Assembly: GCA_027946555.1 (NCBI GenBank) | Contig: JAPEVC010000206.1 | Location: 1 to 63,923, forward strand | Source of the DNA: Gnomoniopsis sp. IMI 355080 | Lineage: Eukaryota; Ascomycota; Sordariomycetes; Diaporthales; Gnomoniaceae | DNA length: 63,923 nucleotides | Direction: 5' to 3' | Part shown: positions 23,288 to 35,525 of the stretch, piece after piece | Layout of the letters: each line of letters starts with the position of its first letter | Position numbering within the stretch: position 1 is the stretch's first letter | Made by a program: the position numbers and the translations under genes | The notes under the pieces: generated by a model | What the model saw: only the letters and a program-made list of their open reading frames with translations | Told to the model about the DNA's origin: nothing | The model's database searches: none

Positions 23288-24733
23288 AGTTCAGCGGGGG
23301 ATGTTGAGCGAGTGAATGTACGATGGCACGGTGCGGCGTAGAAGTTCCAAGGTTTCATAGAAATGGGACCACCCATGATCTTATCATCTTTCCTATTCGA
23401 ATCGCGATTGATTTTAGAATTTTGGAAGAAAGAGACATGGACTATACTCTTCTCCAAGGTCAATTCCGACAATCGCCTAACTCATTGTTTAGTCTGGATT
23501 GCGATACAGTACCCCTGATCCCGTTCTCTTCTAGCTGCCCGAGAAGTCCGATGATTCCTTCGACCCGTTCACCTAACGCTTCCAGCGAACCTATCCCTCG
23601 CGTTTGCCCTGGTGTTGAACGCTAACGCCTGCGAACACCAAAGCCGCGTCTCAATAGCAATCACATAGTCGATGCCGATGCCCTTAAGGGCTCGTGTAAT
23701 ATACGGCTGTCGCTCTGGTTTGATCAGCAGTGCGAGGAGCCTTTTGCCAATCCTCAAAGCCAGAAATTCGACGGTCTTTTCCCAGGAGCCAGCCATTCCT
23801 AGATCTGCTGTTGAGCAACATTGATGTTTGTACGTGTTTCACAGAACTTGGGAACTTTTGGAAAATCTGCACATTGTGCGGATCTTACTGCAAGAGGCAG
23901 CTTCTGGACCTTCATGAAGACCTAGGGAGCATCTGCATGTTCGACTGGTCTGCTGCCAGACTATAGGGCATGTCGCTAATGGCTTAAAGTCACTGTTGCA
24001 GCTTGATTTCAGGCTTGGACGTTGCAGCACTATTCGACGAGTGCAAACGATGGTCATATTTGGCGTCAAAGTTGTACCAAACGTGTCATATACTAAATAC
24101 TACCTTGTGCACATAGAGCAGTGTTCGCAGTTAGTAGGCCCGGCACCTTCCAGACGCCAACACGACGAATTTACGCCGTAGGCCATTAACGCTCCCGAGC
24201 ATATACTGCACAACACTTATATAGCTCCACAAAACGATATATCGCTGTAGTTTATATTTGGTATTTGCGGCCTCACATTATCCCTCCTAATGTTGAAGTG
24301 ATTACCTAGATATACCTTTGCTGCATCCGCGAAATATCTGTAATTCAATCAAAACTCAAGTCAGAATTCTAAGCCTTAATCAAGAAGCCTAAATTATAAC
24401 CTAGATTCTTCAAAGCCTTATGAGATGCCCGCTCATCCGAGTCACTACTTCTTGGCAGCGCCTCCCGCAACAAAAAGTCTCGGCGCATTGCTAAGAATGT
24501 CCATACCTAGGTACACACTGAGCCAAATTAGCACTTGGAAACTAAATCTGGATATGCCAAGACATATAAATTACATTAGGCCCGCGGATAGAATGACGGC
24601 TGATGAGCATGAAAAATCTCAGGGGCAGTAAGGTTCGACATCGTGACTTTTAAAGTCTTTGTCGATCCCTCATCCGAATCCTCACCTGAGCACTTCACCT
24701 CTTTCCACAGTCCTTCGTTTGATATTTGTAGGT
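23288..24733. other. Intergenic, no gene seen
   Basis: AT-rich in the right half (24180-24420). A minus open frame at 23569-23796 is motif-free. CCTAGGTACAC occurs at 24507-24517. It holds the GH81 promoter. Confidence 0.4.
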
Positions 24734-27277
24734 ATGGCGATAGGTTTGCTGCTGTTTGCAGTCCTAGTGGTGCCCTTACAGTTGATTTCCGCTCGTTCAG
24801 TGCCCCACGACCATTTCGGACATCATTCTCATCTACGACGAGCGAATGATTCGTCGCAGGTAATTGAAGATGTATTCCAGGCCATGTCCTTCGATCGACC
24901 GCCGGTGTCCATCCCCACGCGCGACGATCACCCGCAGCTGCCAGTGGGAGTGAAGCAAGACAGCCCCCTCCAGACCAATAAGTTCTATGCCAATTTCTTC
25001 GCGAACAATCAAAATAACCGCACTTGGACGCACCCTTACTCGGTATGGTGGCCAAAATTAAATGCCAACCAAAGCGGCGGTCTTTCCGGTGAGTGTTCTC
25101 CCGCTAATTATTGCGACTCTTTACCGGATAATTCACTACCTGGGTTCAGTTCTCAGACGTCTCACGGAATCGGTATCTAATCCATCGCAATAGTCTCCCA
25201 CACGGACCGCGAGGACTTTATCTACGGCCCAGGCGATCCTGTGGAGTCCTTTGAGGACACTTTCTTCGTGCAGTCCATTTCGCTCTCTGCCAAGGAGCTA
25301 GGCAACGGCACGGTCTTAACAACGGACTCGCTCACGGCCTCTTCCGTCAATGTCAATTTAGCACCGACAAGTGGCGCTGAGCCGCTCATTACGTTTCCTC
25401 TGGTCCAGGGCATGGGCTTTGTGACGGGCATCTACAAGAATGCGGCCGTCTTTTTGCAAAGTGGTGTGGGATTCTCGTCAATCTCTAGCAGTGGTCCTAC
25501 CAATAATGGGACTGTTTTGCAAAACTCAGACGCTGTCGTATACGGTTGGAGCGTGCGGCTCAATGATGGATCGACGTGGCTGGTGTATCTCACGGTTTCC
25601 GGGACAGCGATGGGGACGACCATGGCACCGCCAGCCTTGCGTATCACGAATAGTCGGACACTGGTTGGACCAGAAGGTTTCAGTGGCACAGTACAGGTTG
25701 CAAAGAACCCCCTTGGCGAGAGCGGTTATTCCATCTTCAACGCTGCTGCTGGAGCATATCCAGAGACAGGTGAGGTGTCGGGCTCTGTGTCTGGTCACAC
25801 TGGGACATACTCGCTTTCGTGGACCAAGAAGGGAGTCCAGAGCCAACAACTGCTCATGTACGCCCTGCCGCATCACGTTGCGGCCTTCGACGAAGAGACG
25901 GCGGGCCGAGCTACGACGGTGACCCTCGCAAGTACCACCAAAGGTATAGCCACGGCAGTACTTGGCGACCATATCACCATGGTGGAGCCCAACCTTCCCA
26001 CAGACATCGGCTTCGATCCTTGGTCGCCGCGCTTTGGGTCCGTTGGCTCTGCGAACGCGCCTGGGGGCACGATCTCGGCAACGGCCAAAGCCAAGGTGGC
26101 ATCCATCGGCAAGCTGGAACTTCAGAAAGATATTACCGAACTGACCAACCTGACTTCGAAGTACTACGGCGGTATCGCATTTTCCATCTATGCGAGGTCC
26201 CTGTACGCCACAAGCCTTATCGCCGGGGACACGTCCGTATTGACAGAGTCGTTGCGTAAGCTGGAGGCTGCGTTTGACCGCTATGTCAATAATTTGGAGC
26301 CGAATCCGCTGGTCTATGATTCAGTATGGGGAGGCGTGGTATCCAGTGGGTCTTATGGCCAACCTCAGGACTCCTCGATCGACTTTGGCAACACTTTTTA
26401 CAATGACCATAACTTTCACTATGGTTATTTTGTGTATACGGCGGCTATTATTTCCATGCTCGACCCGGACTGGCTTACCAGGAATAACTCTGTCAATAAG
26501 ATTTGGGTAAGTAACTGGATTAGATACTCCCTCCAACTGCGTGGCAATTGCTGACATGATCTACGCACGCTCCAGGTCAACACCCTTATAAGAGACTGGG
26601 CCAATCCTTCGACCAACGACCCTTATTTTCCCTTCTCGCGCTCCTACGACTTCTACCACGGTCACAGCTGGGCTCGCGGCGTGCTCGAGGCACCCGATGG
26701 CAAAGACCAAGAGTCCTCGGCCGAAGACGCCTTCTCGACCTACGCCATTAAGATGTGGGGCCACGCGTCCGGCGACCTTGCCATGGAAGCCCGCGGCAAC
26801 TTGCAGCTGGCAATCACGGCGCGCGCGCTGCAGAGCTACTACCTCTATGACCCGGCCGACGACAGCGCCCCCGTACAGCCGCCGCAGTTCGTAGGCGTGC
26901 GGGCGGCGGGCATCCTGTTCGACCGTTTTGTCAACCACACAACGTATTTTGGCGACCAGGTCAGCTTCGTGCAGGGGATCCACATGTTGCCCATCAATCC
27001 GAGCAGCGCGTACACGAGGCGGGCGGGTTTTGTTCGTGCCGAATGGGATCAGTACTTTGCCGGGAACAAGTCGGGTGCGCTTGTTGGCGGCGGGTTCGTT
27101 GGGCATGTCTATGTCAATCTGGCCATTGCGGATGTTGCTGGTGCGCAGGAAAGCTATGCATTCATGGCGCGGCAGCCTGTCAATGGGTCGTTGACGGATG
27201 GCATGAGCCTTGCGTGGAATCTGGCTTATACAGCTGCTTTGGGTGGGGGGTTGGCGTCAAACACTTCGGTAGTGTAG
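24734..27277 (+). CDS. Secreted GH81 endo-1,3-beta-glucanase
   Basis: Exons 24734-25088, 25194-26506 and 26576-27277 give 789 residues. The start at 24734 (MAIGLLLFAVLVVPLQLISA) is a signal peptide; an in-frame ATG at 24659 would bury it. Intron 1 (105 bp, GTGAGT..ATAG) removes an apparent in-frame TAA at 25178; after splicing the frame reads GGLSVSHTDREDFIYGPGD, matching the family's AVSHT...FGP segment, so the gene is intact. Other GH81 signs are TNKFYANFFANNQ, THPYSVWWPK, the central SKYYGGIAFSIYARSLY, and the catalytic region SYDFYHGHSWARGV with QESSAEDAFSTYAIKMWG. The enzyme cleaves beta-1,3-glucan of the cell wall in growth, septum separation or attack on other fungi. Several NxT/S sequons fit secretion. 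The third exon has a higher GC content than its surroundings. Confidence 0.93.
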
Positions 27278-27797
27278 CCGGAGAGACCGTGTTACAATAC
27301 AAGGGCTCTTGCGCATCATCTAGTGTGTACATATTTCCAAGCCCGTGTGTAGCATGCACGGCCTTAATAGATTTTGTCCATTTCCCAAATGCAAAGTATC
27401 TCCTCTTTACAAGGATTGCACTCGCGAGTCGTGCCTTGAATACAGTGCCCAGGTCAATATAGTCAGGGACCAATACACCACCAAGAAGAGCGCGTGACCG
27501 AGGACGTCTAGATAGGATAGCAGGTGCTGGAAACGACCCTCCATTGAATGTGGGTATTAAATCACCGTTTGTTGTCACATTGGTGGCTCGTTGGCGGCGC
27601 AGTTGCATCAGACTCCAGTGCAAGCCCTGCAGGCAGGTGCGGCACAGGTCGCGTGCAGGGTCAATCGTCCGACTGCCAATCGTAGTCCACAGTCCGTGAG
27701 TTATTACTCTGATGATCTCCATTCTTTGTTTCTCGTCATTCAGAATTCATACGCATCATTTGCCGCACAAACTAATAGATACTCGTCATCAAGCATC
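27278..27797. other. Intergenic between GH81 and the HSL-type hydrolase
   Basis: About 520 bp. The open frame of the next gene extends back to 27591, but the family-like protein begins at 27798. No other feature. Confidence 0.4.
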
Positions 27798-28928
27798 ATG
27801 GCAGGCTTCTTCACCCGACACCCAGGCTTTGCCCTCGTCACCTCCTTGACCATATTGAAACTGTTTGCACAGCTCCCTTGTCTGTTGGTATATTACTTGC
27901 CATCATATTCTCGCCCTGTCAAGTCATGGACTCTTGGCCAAGCTCTAGGTCGCAAAATACTACGCATATGGTTCGAGTATGCCGCTGTCGTTGAGTTTCG
28001 AATGCCCTTCAACCTGGATGCCGGCAAAGAAAAGGAGCGCTTCGTTGTTATCCAGCCTGACGACTCGCATGATATTTATCAGGATGTCCTTCTTGCAACC
28101 ACAAACATCACACCCGTCGCGATTGGCGCCGTCTGGCATCCGAAGCCGCTATCTGCCCCGGATCAGCACGTGAGAGGCCGCCGCGTCTTCCTCCACTTTC
28201 ATGGCGGTGCGTACGTTCTCTCTGGCTGCAGGGATACGGACGTCGCTTTTGCTGCCTCTTTACTCCTTCGCTCCCCTGGAGCTTTGGCTTTGTTTCCACA
28301 ATACCGCCTCTCGTCTTATCCTGGTAACAAATATCCGGCTGCCTTTCAGGATGCCGTCACCGCTTACGCCCATCTTGTCTTCGCCTTGCAAGTGCCCCCT
28401 TCGAACATCATACTATCCGGTGACTCGGCAGGAGGCAATCTCGCTATCGCGCTTTTACGATACATAACCATGCATAAAGAGCTGTTGCCGGAGCCAGCCG
28501 GGCTTTTGCTCTGGAGCCCTTGGGTCGACCTAAGTGTCTCAACCGAGAATCTTGCCAAACGGCCAAACTACAATACCGACTTCATTCCTGCAAACCTAAT
28601 CCGATGGGCAGATCGAGTCTTTTTGCCGCCGGGGAATGAAGAGTATCCGGACCCGCGCCAAGACCCCTATATCTCGCCTCTGAAAAAACCTTTGGCTACT
28701 TCAGTCCCCATATTCGTGCAATGGGGAGGCAGGGAAATACTTCAAGATGATTCTATTGCCTTTGCAAAGAGACAGAAGGATGCATCTCAGGAAGCAGGTG
28801 GTAGGCTTGGGTTGTGTGAGATACCACATGCTCCACATGATGTGATGCTTGGTGGAAACTTTCTAGGTTTTCAATCTGAAGTAGAGAAGGCCGTTGATGA
28901 TGCACTTTTGTTTTTGGATGGGAGATGA
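27798..28928 (+). CDS. Alpha/beta hydrolase, HSL (hormone-sensitive-lipase) type, membrane-anchored
   Basis: A single exon of 376 residues starting MAGFFTRHPGF. A hydrophobic N-terminal segment (FALVTSLTILKLFAQLPCLLVYYL) probably anchors it to a membrane. The HSL oxyanion motif HFHGGAYVLS and the nucleophile elbow ILSGDSAGGNLAIAL are clear; GLLLWSPWVDLS follows, and the acid and His lie in PIFVQWGGREIL and IPHAPHDVML. Such enzymes hydrolyse short-chain or natural-product esters (fungal steryl acetyl hydrolase and similar). I chose 27798 because the 69 residues upstream in frame are not family-like. Length is normal and nothing is broken. Promoter elements are not obvious. Confidence 0.88.
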   Translation: MAGFFTRHPGFALVTSLTILKLFAQLPCLLVYYLPSYSRPVKSWTLGQALGRKILRIWFEYAAVVEFRMPFNLDAGKEKERFVVIQPDDSHDIYQDVLLATTNITPVAIGAVWHPKPLSAPDQHVRGRRVFLHFHGGAYVLSGCRDTDVAFAASLLLRSPGALALFPQYRLSSYPGNKYPAAFQDAVTAYAHLVFALQVPPSNIILSGDSAGGNLAIALLRYITMHKELLPEPAGLLLWSPWVDLSVSTENLAKRPNYNTDFIPANLIRWADRVFLPPGNEEYPDPRQDPYISPLKKPLATSVPIFVQWGGREILQDDSIAFAKRQKDASQEAGGRLGLCEIPHAPHDVMLGGNFLGFQSEVEKAVDDALLFLDGR

Positions 28929-29905
28929 ACAGATCGATGCTAAACTTATCTTCTTTCTACTCAGTAGTCTGTGACTGGCTAATATGGTGTCATCTTTTTG
29001 CATTTATTACCACACGTTGAATGGGCTTCTTAGTACGTATGTATAAAAGCGTAATCATAAGTAAAAGTGGTATAACAAAACAGTGGATCAATTCTTCGTA
29101 TCCCAAAAAAGTAGAGTTAGAAATAGTAGTTCTTACGGACAACCTCTTATGCCACTGGCTGATTAGGTCAGCCAGATCCCGTGCGTACGTTGAAGGATCC
29201 GTACAGAGCCGCGACACCAATGCCACTATTCCAACACCACAGCTATTCAGAGAATTCTCCCTTTGCTTTCTTTTCACATTCAACATTCAAAAATTGGCTA
29301 AGAATACCTACAGCAATATTTGCATGTCTGGCATGAAAGAGACGAGCTATATTCCAATAGAGGGCTGATATTCTGTTTCTAATTTGGCTCAGCTACAGAT
29401 ATGCTTACCCAAATTATGCTCAAAGGTACCCTTCGCATTCTAATCGAGGCTACGATATAATCACATACTCCATAACTCATCCAAGGTTTTATGGAGAGTT
29501 GTTCCTGAATCCTGCAGAAATGACACCGTCATTATCAATAAAATTTGACTTGCAAAATCATCCACAGCTTTCTGAATGGAATACCAAGCAAGCTACATCC
29601 GAAAGATAGCTAGAAACGAAGTCTCCCAAAATCAGACACAACCATGGCTGCTCTATCAGGCCCATTGATTATTGAGTTTTGTGGGAGCTTCGTCTAGTGG
29701 CACAGGGCTGCTCAGTGAGACTTGCATAACAAATGCATTGTGGGACATACCCTAGGGTATGTCCCATGATGAACTACCGGTGAATTCCTCTGCAGCAGGT
29801 GGCTTCACTTTACTAATCCGTATTTGATACCGGTTTCATAGTGCTACAAGACATTTTGAGATGTACTCGGGATCCTTCTTGTAAGACTTCTCACTTTTCA
29901 GCTTC
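28929..29905. other. Intergenic with a perfect 26-bp palindrome
   Basis: Between two convergent genes. At 29741-29766 there is a perfect inverted repeat with no spacer (half TGGGACATACCCT). Otherwise nothing is recognised; the open frames at 28990-29368 are motif-free. Confidence 0.6.
29741..29766. repeat. Perfect 26-bp palindrome
   Basis: Half-site TGGGACATACCCT followed directly by its complement; it could extrude as a cruciform. It lies downstream of both flanking convergent genes. It could be a protein-binding site, an RNA 3' hairpin or the scar of a small inverted-repeat element. Confidence 0.85.
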
Positions 29906-31859
29906 TCACAATCCACGGACAATCATGTCCATATCAGTTTGCGTCGCCACCCAACTTCCATGGACTTTCCACTTGCGTTCGGGATACTTCAAGGTTGCTT
30001 CATAGCGGCGGTAGAACTCGAATACAAGTTTCTTGCTCATCATCAACGCAATATGCTTGCCGATGCACGAACGTGACCCTGCTCCAAACTAAAACAATTG
30101 TTCAGCAAGTACCTTGAAGTTGGGACAAAGTGTGACAGCCGATGGGTGATGACTTACCGCGAATACAAAACGCTTCATCTCCTGCTTTTGTTCTTCACTC
30201 GAGTTCAGCCACCGTTCGGGGCAAAACTGGTCTGCATCTTGTCCAAAAATGTCCTTGTTAAAGTGAAGAACCCACGCGTTCACACCCACAATAGCCCCAC
30301 CAGGAGTATAATAGCCGTCGATTACGGCGCCTCCGTCTGTCACCTGGCGTTCCAGAATCTCACCGGTAACTGGATGAAATCGAAGCGTTTCCTGTATCAC
30401 TGCTTCCCTGGGAAGATTGATGCCTCAGGTCAGCGGAATTCACCAGTGCCTACACAAGGGATTCTTTGCTAGTGACGAGGAAGTATGTGAACTAAAAGGG
30501 TATACGGTAATCTCACATACAAGTAAGGTAATTTGGAGACCACAAGGTCTGGTACGACGCGGGAATCATCGAAACCGGCAGCCGCGGAGAGGATCTCATC
30601 TTGCAATTTCTTCGCAGTTGCTGGATTCTGGGCCAGATAGTAGAACAAGGCTCGAAGCGTTGTAGCCAGAGCATCATGTCCCGCGGAACTGAAATTGATT
30701 AGTAGCTGAGTCTCCTTGGGTGCTGATGTCGGACACCTGGTCACATACAGGTTGATCCATATAGCAGACGTGACCTCCCGAAGCGATACTTTATCAGGTT
30801 GCTCCTGGTGAAGTGTCATCAATTTGTCCAGCATATCTTTCTGCTTCTGAGGCGATGCGATCCTTGCTTCTACCTCTTTCAGAGTGAACTAGTGGCCAAT
30901 ATGTAATCAGTGTCTCTATTTATGCTGCTGCTGATGGGATCGGCTTCAACATACCGCCAGCGCGGGCTCTGCTTCTTCCGCCGGTTTTATACCCCGAAGT
31001 TTGTTCATAACCCAAGTGAGAAACGGCATTTGTGTAAACTACCAACGTGTCAGCGAACCCGAGACAGGCACTGGGGGTGGAGCTATATTGTTGCGAGATA
31101 CTTACCAACCCTACCATGTAAAATATCGTACCAGCTGCTTCAATGTAGCCCAGCCCATTCTTGTCCTTCACATCATCTCCGATCTCCATGAAGCCAAGTG
31201 ATTTGGACACGTTGATCTGGCTCAAGCAATCATAAGCATAAAAGTGCATCCACTTCGCCATGTCAATGGTTGCAACTCCATCTTTCGTTTGCTCCGCTAG
31301 CCACCGCAAAAAGTAATTGACGCTGAGATCGACATTCGATTCGAGATCCTTGACTGATGTGTTTGCGAATAGACACCCTATTCTCCGCCTGAGCGAAGCG
31401 TGTTGCTCGATATCTCGTAGCGAGAACATGTTCTCCATAGGTCCACCGCCATAGAAGGGGGCGCCAACCTCATAAAAGGACGACTATTCTTCGAAAGAGG
31501 TCAGATACTATGAAAAATCGACAAGTCTAGATAGGGAGACGCCATGCCTTTGGAAAAGCTTGTCTGGAGATGTAAATTCTTTGGAACGCATCCGGGCTCG
31601 CAAAGGAGATGTGGTTTGGGCCAATTCGCACCACTCGTCCATATTTCCGGTGCACTTGGGCGGCCCATCCTGGCATGTCCTCGAAATACACAGCTGCAAC
31701 CCTCCAGAAGTTGCTGAAGCTTGCCACAACGGGTCCAGGAATATAACGCAGGTGCGGTCGGCGCTTGGTGCGCAGCAGCTGAAGACAACCAACGAGGACG
31801 ATTGCCCCAAGAATGGCCATAATAAGGGCCATGATGTTGGCTAGTTCAGGTGTTATCAT
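29906..31859 (-). CDS. Cytochrome P450 monooxygenase (P450 no. 2, pisatin-demethylase-like)
   Basis: Seven exons: 31859-31548, 31483-31106, 31038-30955, 30888-30749, 30688-30521, 30407-30158 and 30088-29906, totalling 504 residues with all phases fitting. An N-terminal anchor (NIMALIMAILGAIVLVGCL) precedes RYIPGPVVASFSNFWR. The I-helix reads SAGHDALATTLR: the usual acid-Thr pair (D/E-T) is D-A here. ExxR is QETLRFHP, then CPERWL and the heme loop FGAGSRSCIGKH (Cys about 452). The C-terminal text (RKWKVHGSWVATQTDMDM) resembles pisatin-demethylase-like fungal P450s; the family assignment is by eye only. Intron 1 seems to use a GC donor (AAG|GCATGG at 31547); it yields FPKSSFYEVGAP with the right frame, whereas GT options lead to stops. 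This enzyme is ER-bound and needs a separate reductase. Substrate unknown. Confidence 0.87.
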
Positions 31860-33130
31860 GAAAGGATTCGAGCAACTTCAGTACAGGTGGAAGGACTCAA
31901 TTGACAAAATGGGTGGAATGTAGGACGGGAGGCTTCCAGGCGAACAGATTGTCAACCATATAAGCTATATAAATTGCAAACGCAGAATACCTATAAGCAG
32001 TATTTACTTTCCGACTGTTGGGATTGTCCTGAAAGGAATATCACAAATTGCACAACTTGACGTAAGTACCTGGCATATATTCGCTCGCAAGTTGTCGGAA
32101 TCGATGGCGTCGAAAATCTGGGTACTGATTGCGAGAGTACCTAGGTAGGTAGGTACATAGTAAATGGCGGCAGCAGCAGGTAAGTTTGTAGACAATGCAG
32201 CGTAACTCTCTATTACTTACAAACGTACCTAATCTCCTCTAGCTCGAAAATCGCAACACACCGAACTCTATTGCAGAGAATGTGTTTGCTGCAAGGCTGT
32301 GCCGCAGCTTGTAACACAGTGCGAGGTAAGGCCGTACTCCAGCTGTAAGCGCGTGCAACAGAAGGCTGTGCCGCAGCTTATACCAACACACGCTTGGCAG
32401 AATTGGGCGAGTGATTATCACGGGACCGATCTTCGTTCCCAACTGCATATATTCAGGCGTCTCAGCGAATAAATCGCTGGTTTACTTGCCCAGTAGGCCC
32501 AGGTAGGTATCGGACCCACATACCCCACCCGACAGGCCGCCAAGCGCCATCCAATAGCCGTGGGATCTCCAATGCGTTGCAACTCGTCTGTCTCTATTAA
32601 TACTGGCTTGCATTCGAATGCCTGCACATGTGGGTATGCTTGGACGGAAAAGCGGGTGGGCTGATGAGTTGTCGAATCCTCTAAATTGAGCGGAATCTCC
32701 ATTGCCATTACAAGGCCCAACAGGCTGACTGCATGCTATCATCTTCACTTTTATAAATACATCCTTCAACGGCAGTTGGACACCCATGTTGCAATCTATC
32801 TATATTTACGCCGGAGTGTTGCTATAAGATAATAGGTGAGACTACTTGCTATTGTTTTCAACGATCCTGTGGACTGCTTCCCCGAGGGTCGATGAATGCC
32901 CAGGTCAAGTTGGCATACTCTACTCGTCAACCATCATCTCCTCGACTTATAGACATATCCATACATATCGGCTTTACAACAATCAGTCTTCTCGCTCTTC
33001 TGAAACTAAGAAATCATGACGCCAGATATCTACCCAAAGCCAGGAGACTTTCTTCAAATTTGGCATTGCGCAGCCTGCCAGCTATAGGGTTTTAAACATA
33101 CAAATTCAGCGTCGCAGAATTCCCAGGACG
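31860..33130. other. Divergent promoter region of P450 no. 2 and the 7TM gene
   Basis: No gene. GTACCTAGGTAGGTAGGTACA occurs at 32139-32159, and the 18-mer AAGGCTGTGCCGCAGCTT occurs twice (about 32291 and 32361). The region is otherwise featureless. Confidence 0.5.
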
Positions 33131-34519
33131 ATGTCTGAGACAGTACAATACCCTCCCGGATATCTGGAGGAAGACCATGGTCCAAGAGTTATTGCTGCTT
33201 GTTCGGTCATCCTAGTCATCACTACAGTGCTCTTGCCCTTGAGGTTTTATGCGCGAAGCTTGGCACCTGGCCAACGGGCATGGGACGACCATCTTCTTAT
33301 ACCAGCATATCTCCTCCTCCTTGGATTACTAGCGTGCTTGTATGGTACGTCGGACGAGACACTTTCTTTGAGAAGTGATGATCTATAATTAACGTACTGT
33401 AGCTGATGTCCGCCATGCCGGTTTGGGGAGACACGCGGCCGCTGTTGTGAAGGACGACCCCGACGGAATCAAAAGATTTCTGCAGCTGCTCTACATCCTT
33501 GACTGGTTCTACATCCCATCCAACATGCTATCGCGAGTTTCAGTCGTGTGTATGTACCTAAGAATCTTCACGAATAAATGGGCCCGAGCTGCTGCCTGGA
33601 CTGTAATGGCCTTCCTGATCGCGAATTGCGTCGCTATCATGATCGCAGCCAATGTGGAATGCATGCCCCTGGAGTACACATGGGACAAATCAATCGAAGG
33701 AGGCTGGTGTTTTGACCAGATCGTGTGGTATCAGGTATCAAACTTTCCTAATATCATGGGCGACGTGATGATTGCGGTCTTACCAATTAAGACCGTCTGG
33801 GGCCTCAAAGCTTCTACCGCGCGGAAGGTTGGGATATTGATTGTTTGTCTCACCGGTAGCATGTAGGTATATCACAGCAATGTTGCTTTGGGGTATGAGT
33901 CTTGCTTACAGTTACTTGCAGTGGAATGATTGCCTCTTGCGTGCGCACTGGTGTCTTCTATATATCGGCTGATGTGATTATGACCGACCCAACATGTGAG
34001 TATCTCCCAAAGCATACAAAAGAGCCAGAAATTAGCTGACAATGGAGCCCAGTCTGCGACGCGGCCTTCTCGTTGACAGCCATCGAGTGTGGCATGTATT
34101 TTTCAGCCGCTTGCCTTGTCGGAATGCGGCCACTTTTTGCCAAATTTTCCACATTATTCACCCGTAAAAGCCACGCAAACGGTAACCCTGGATGGAGAAG
34201 CAAAGTTCGTCAGCGAGCAGAAGACAAGTTGCGTCCCAGAAGTCCAAGCAACGGCTACAGAAGCCGCTACGCAGCCATGCCGGACAGCAGAGATGTGGTA
34301 GTTAGCCCGGTGCACCAACGCGCAGACGAGGAGATCGCTGTTCAAATTCCTGGAAACAGACCTGCTCAGCGATTTAACGAGGGTTGGAGTGAGAGATGTG
34401 AAATTCGTGATGAGACAAACACACAGCTTATGTGCCATCAGGGATATTGGCAGTATGTGGGCAACGCGAGCGACGACACAAATGAATATGCATACTATGT
34501 GCCCATTTACTACAAATAA
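33131..34519 (+). CDS. Rhodopsin-domain (Pth11-like) seven-helix membrane protein
   Basis: Four exons: 33131-33344, 33403-33862, 33922-33995 and 34053-34519 (introns 58, 59 and 57 bp) give 404 residues. Seven hydrophobic helices are visible, beginning VIAACSVILVITTVLLPLRFYAR, then the WDDHLLIPAYLLLLGLL segment typical of this fungal family. Also typical are HAGLGRH, FYIPSNMLSRVSVVCMYLRIF, a CxxxF-type loop (GGWCFDQIVWY) and DVMIAVLPIKTVWGLK. The hydrophilic 130-residue C-terminal tail has no domain. These proteins resemble Pth11 GPCR-like receptors but lack the CFEM domain here; for most members ligand and G-protein coupling are unproven. It is divergent from P450 no. 2, so the two share an upstream region of about 1.3 kb. 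Confidence 0.87.
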
Positions 34520-35525
34520 AGGAAAAGAAGAAGTATACCGACCAGAGTCGATCAACGAAAACGCAGTCTTTGCGAGTGGTAGTTGGAGCTAAACAGTACC
34601 ATGTCTATTTTGTTGTAATAGGTCTTGTTTGGCACAGATACCTGTCCTGGAACTTTTCACAGGCATTCTGGTAACGGACTACTCGACCTTACACAGGTTC
34701 TATCAAGCATGGCACTTATGGCTTCTTCAAAGTGCAAATCAGCTAGACGTTTAACGAAACAACTCAAATCCAGACTTTATAGGTTGAAGGTACAGTATTA
34801 GATACTGTATTCGACACCGCTGGGGGTTGTTCAATTTCTAGATCAACTCCTGTACGTTGATCTGTTGTATGCGAGGTAAATTGATTTCAGATGATTTCGG
34901 CTGGTGGCGAAGCTTGTCTGTACTAAAATACTGTCTCTTTTCTCCGCAGCCTGGCATCTCTACCATCGATCCAAAACATCCGTCGTTGGTGTACTATACC
35001 AAGGCCGCTGTGCATAGCTGTCCGAGAAACATCATTAACAAGGGGATCAAGCCTATTCCCAGGCCTCCCAGCAAACCTCACACACGGCCTCGGATAATGC
35101 CACTCGGTGTATACGTAAGAAGCCGAACTGCCCATTAGCGCCCCTCCTGCAAGACCGGGGCCCCTACCTAGTAAGTATTCACAAACGGCAAGGCTGCGCC
35201 GTATTACCGGGAATCCTACGAAGCAGCATTAAATGAGTGGGAGACCTGCTTAAGCGAGCGAGACGAGTAATCTTATACGTATGTGCCCGGAGCAGTTGGG
35301 TTAGAGGATCACAGAGCCGCTCCGAGAGCGCTGTGTTGTCTCCGTTAGTGCTCTCCATCAGGCAGGAACCAAGATCACTATAAAGGAACCAGTCCCTTTG
35401 TTTTCAAGCATCCTGTTTCGTGGTTATGCCCAATTCATCTTTCTATTTTGATATACAAGTTACGTCTTGCCGTTCCCTAGAGTCTTGCTCTCAGGCTTCA
35501 CTTCTGCATCAGCACAACGCGCAAC
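34520..35525. other. Intergenic, no gene seen
   Basis: About 1 kb between tandem + strand genes. No coding signal; TACCTAG occurs near 35164. The right end is the promoter of the epimerase-like gene. Confidence 0.4.

Noticed and set aside
23569..23796. 75-codon minus open frame downstream of the SDR
   Set aside because: Reads protein-like but matches no family I know and has no start or exon context.
25178..25180. In-frame TAA in the GH81 gene, first taken as a nonsense mutation
   Set aside because: It lies inside a 105-bp GT..AG intron (25089-25193); splicing restores the conserved SVSHTDRED segment, so the gene is intact.
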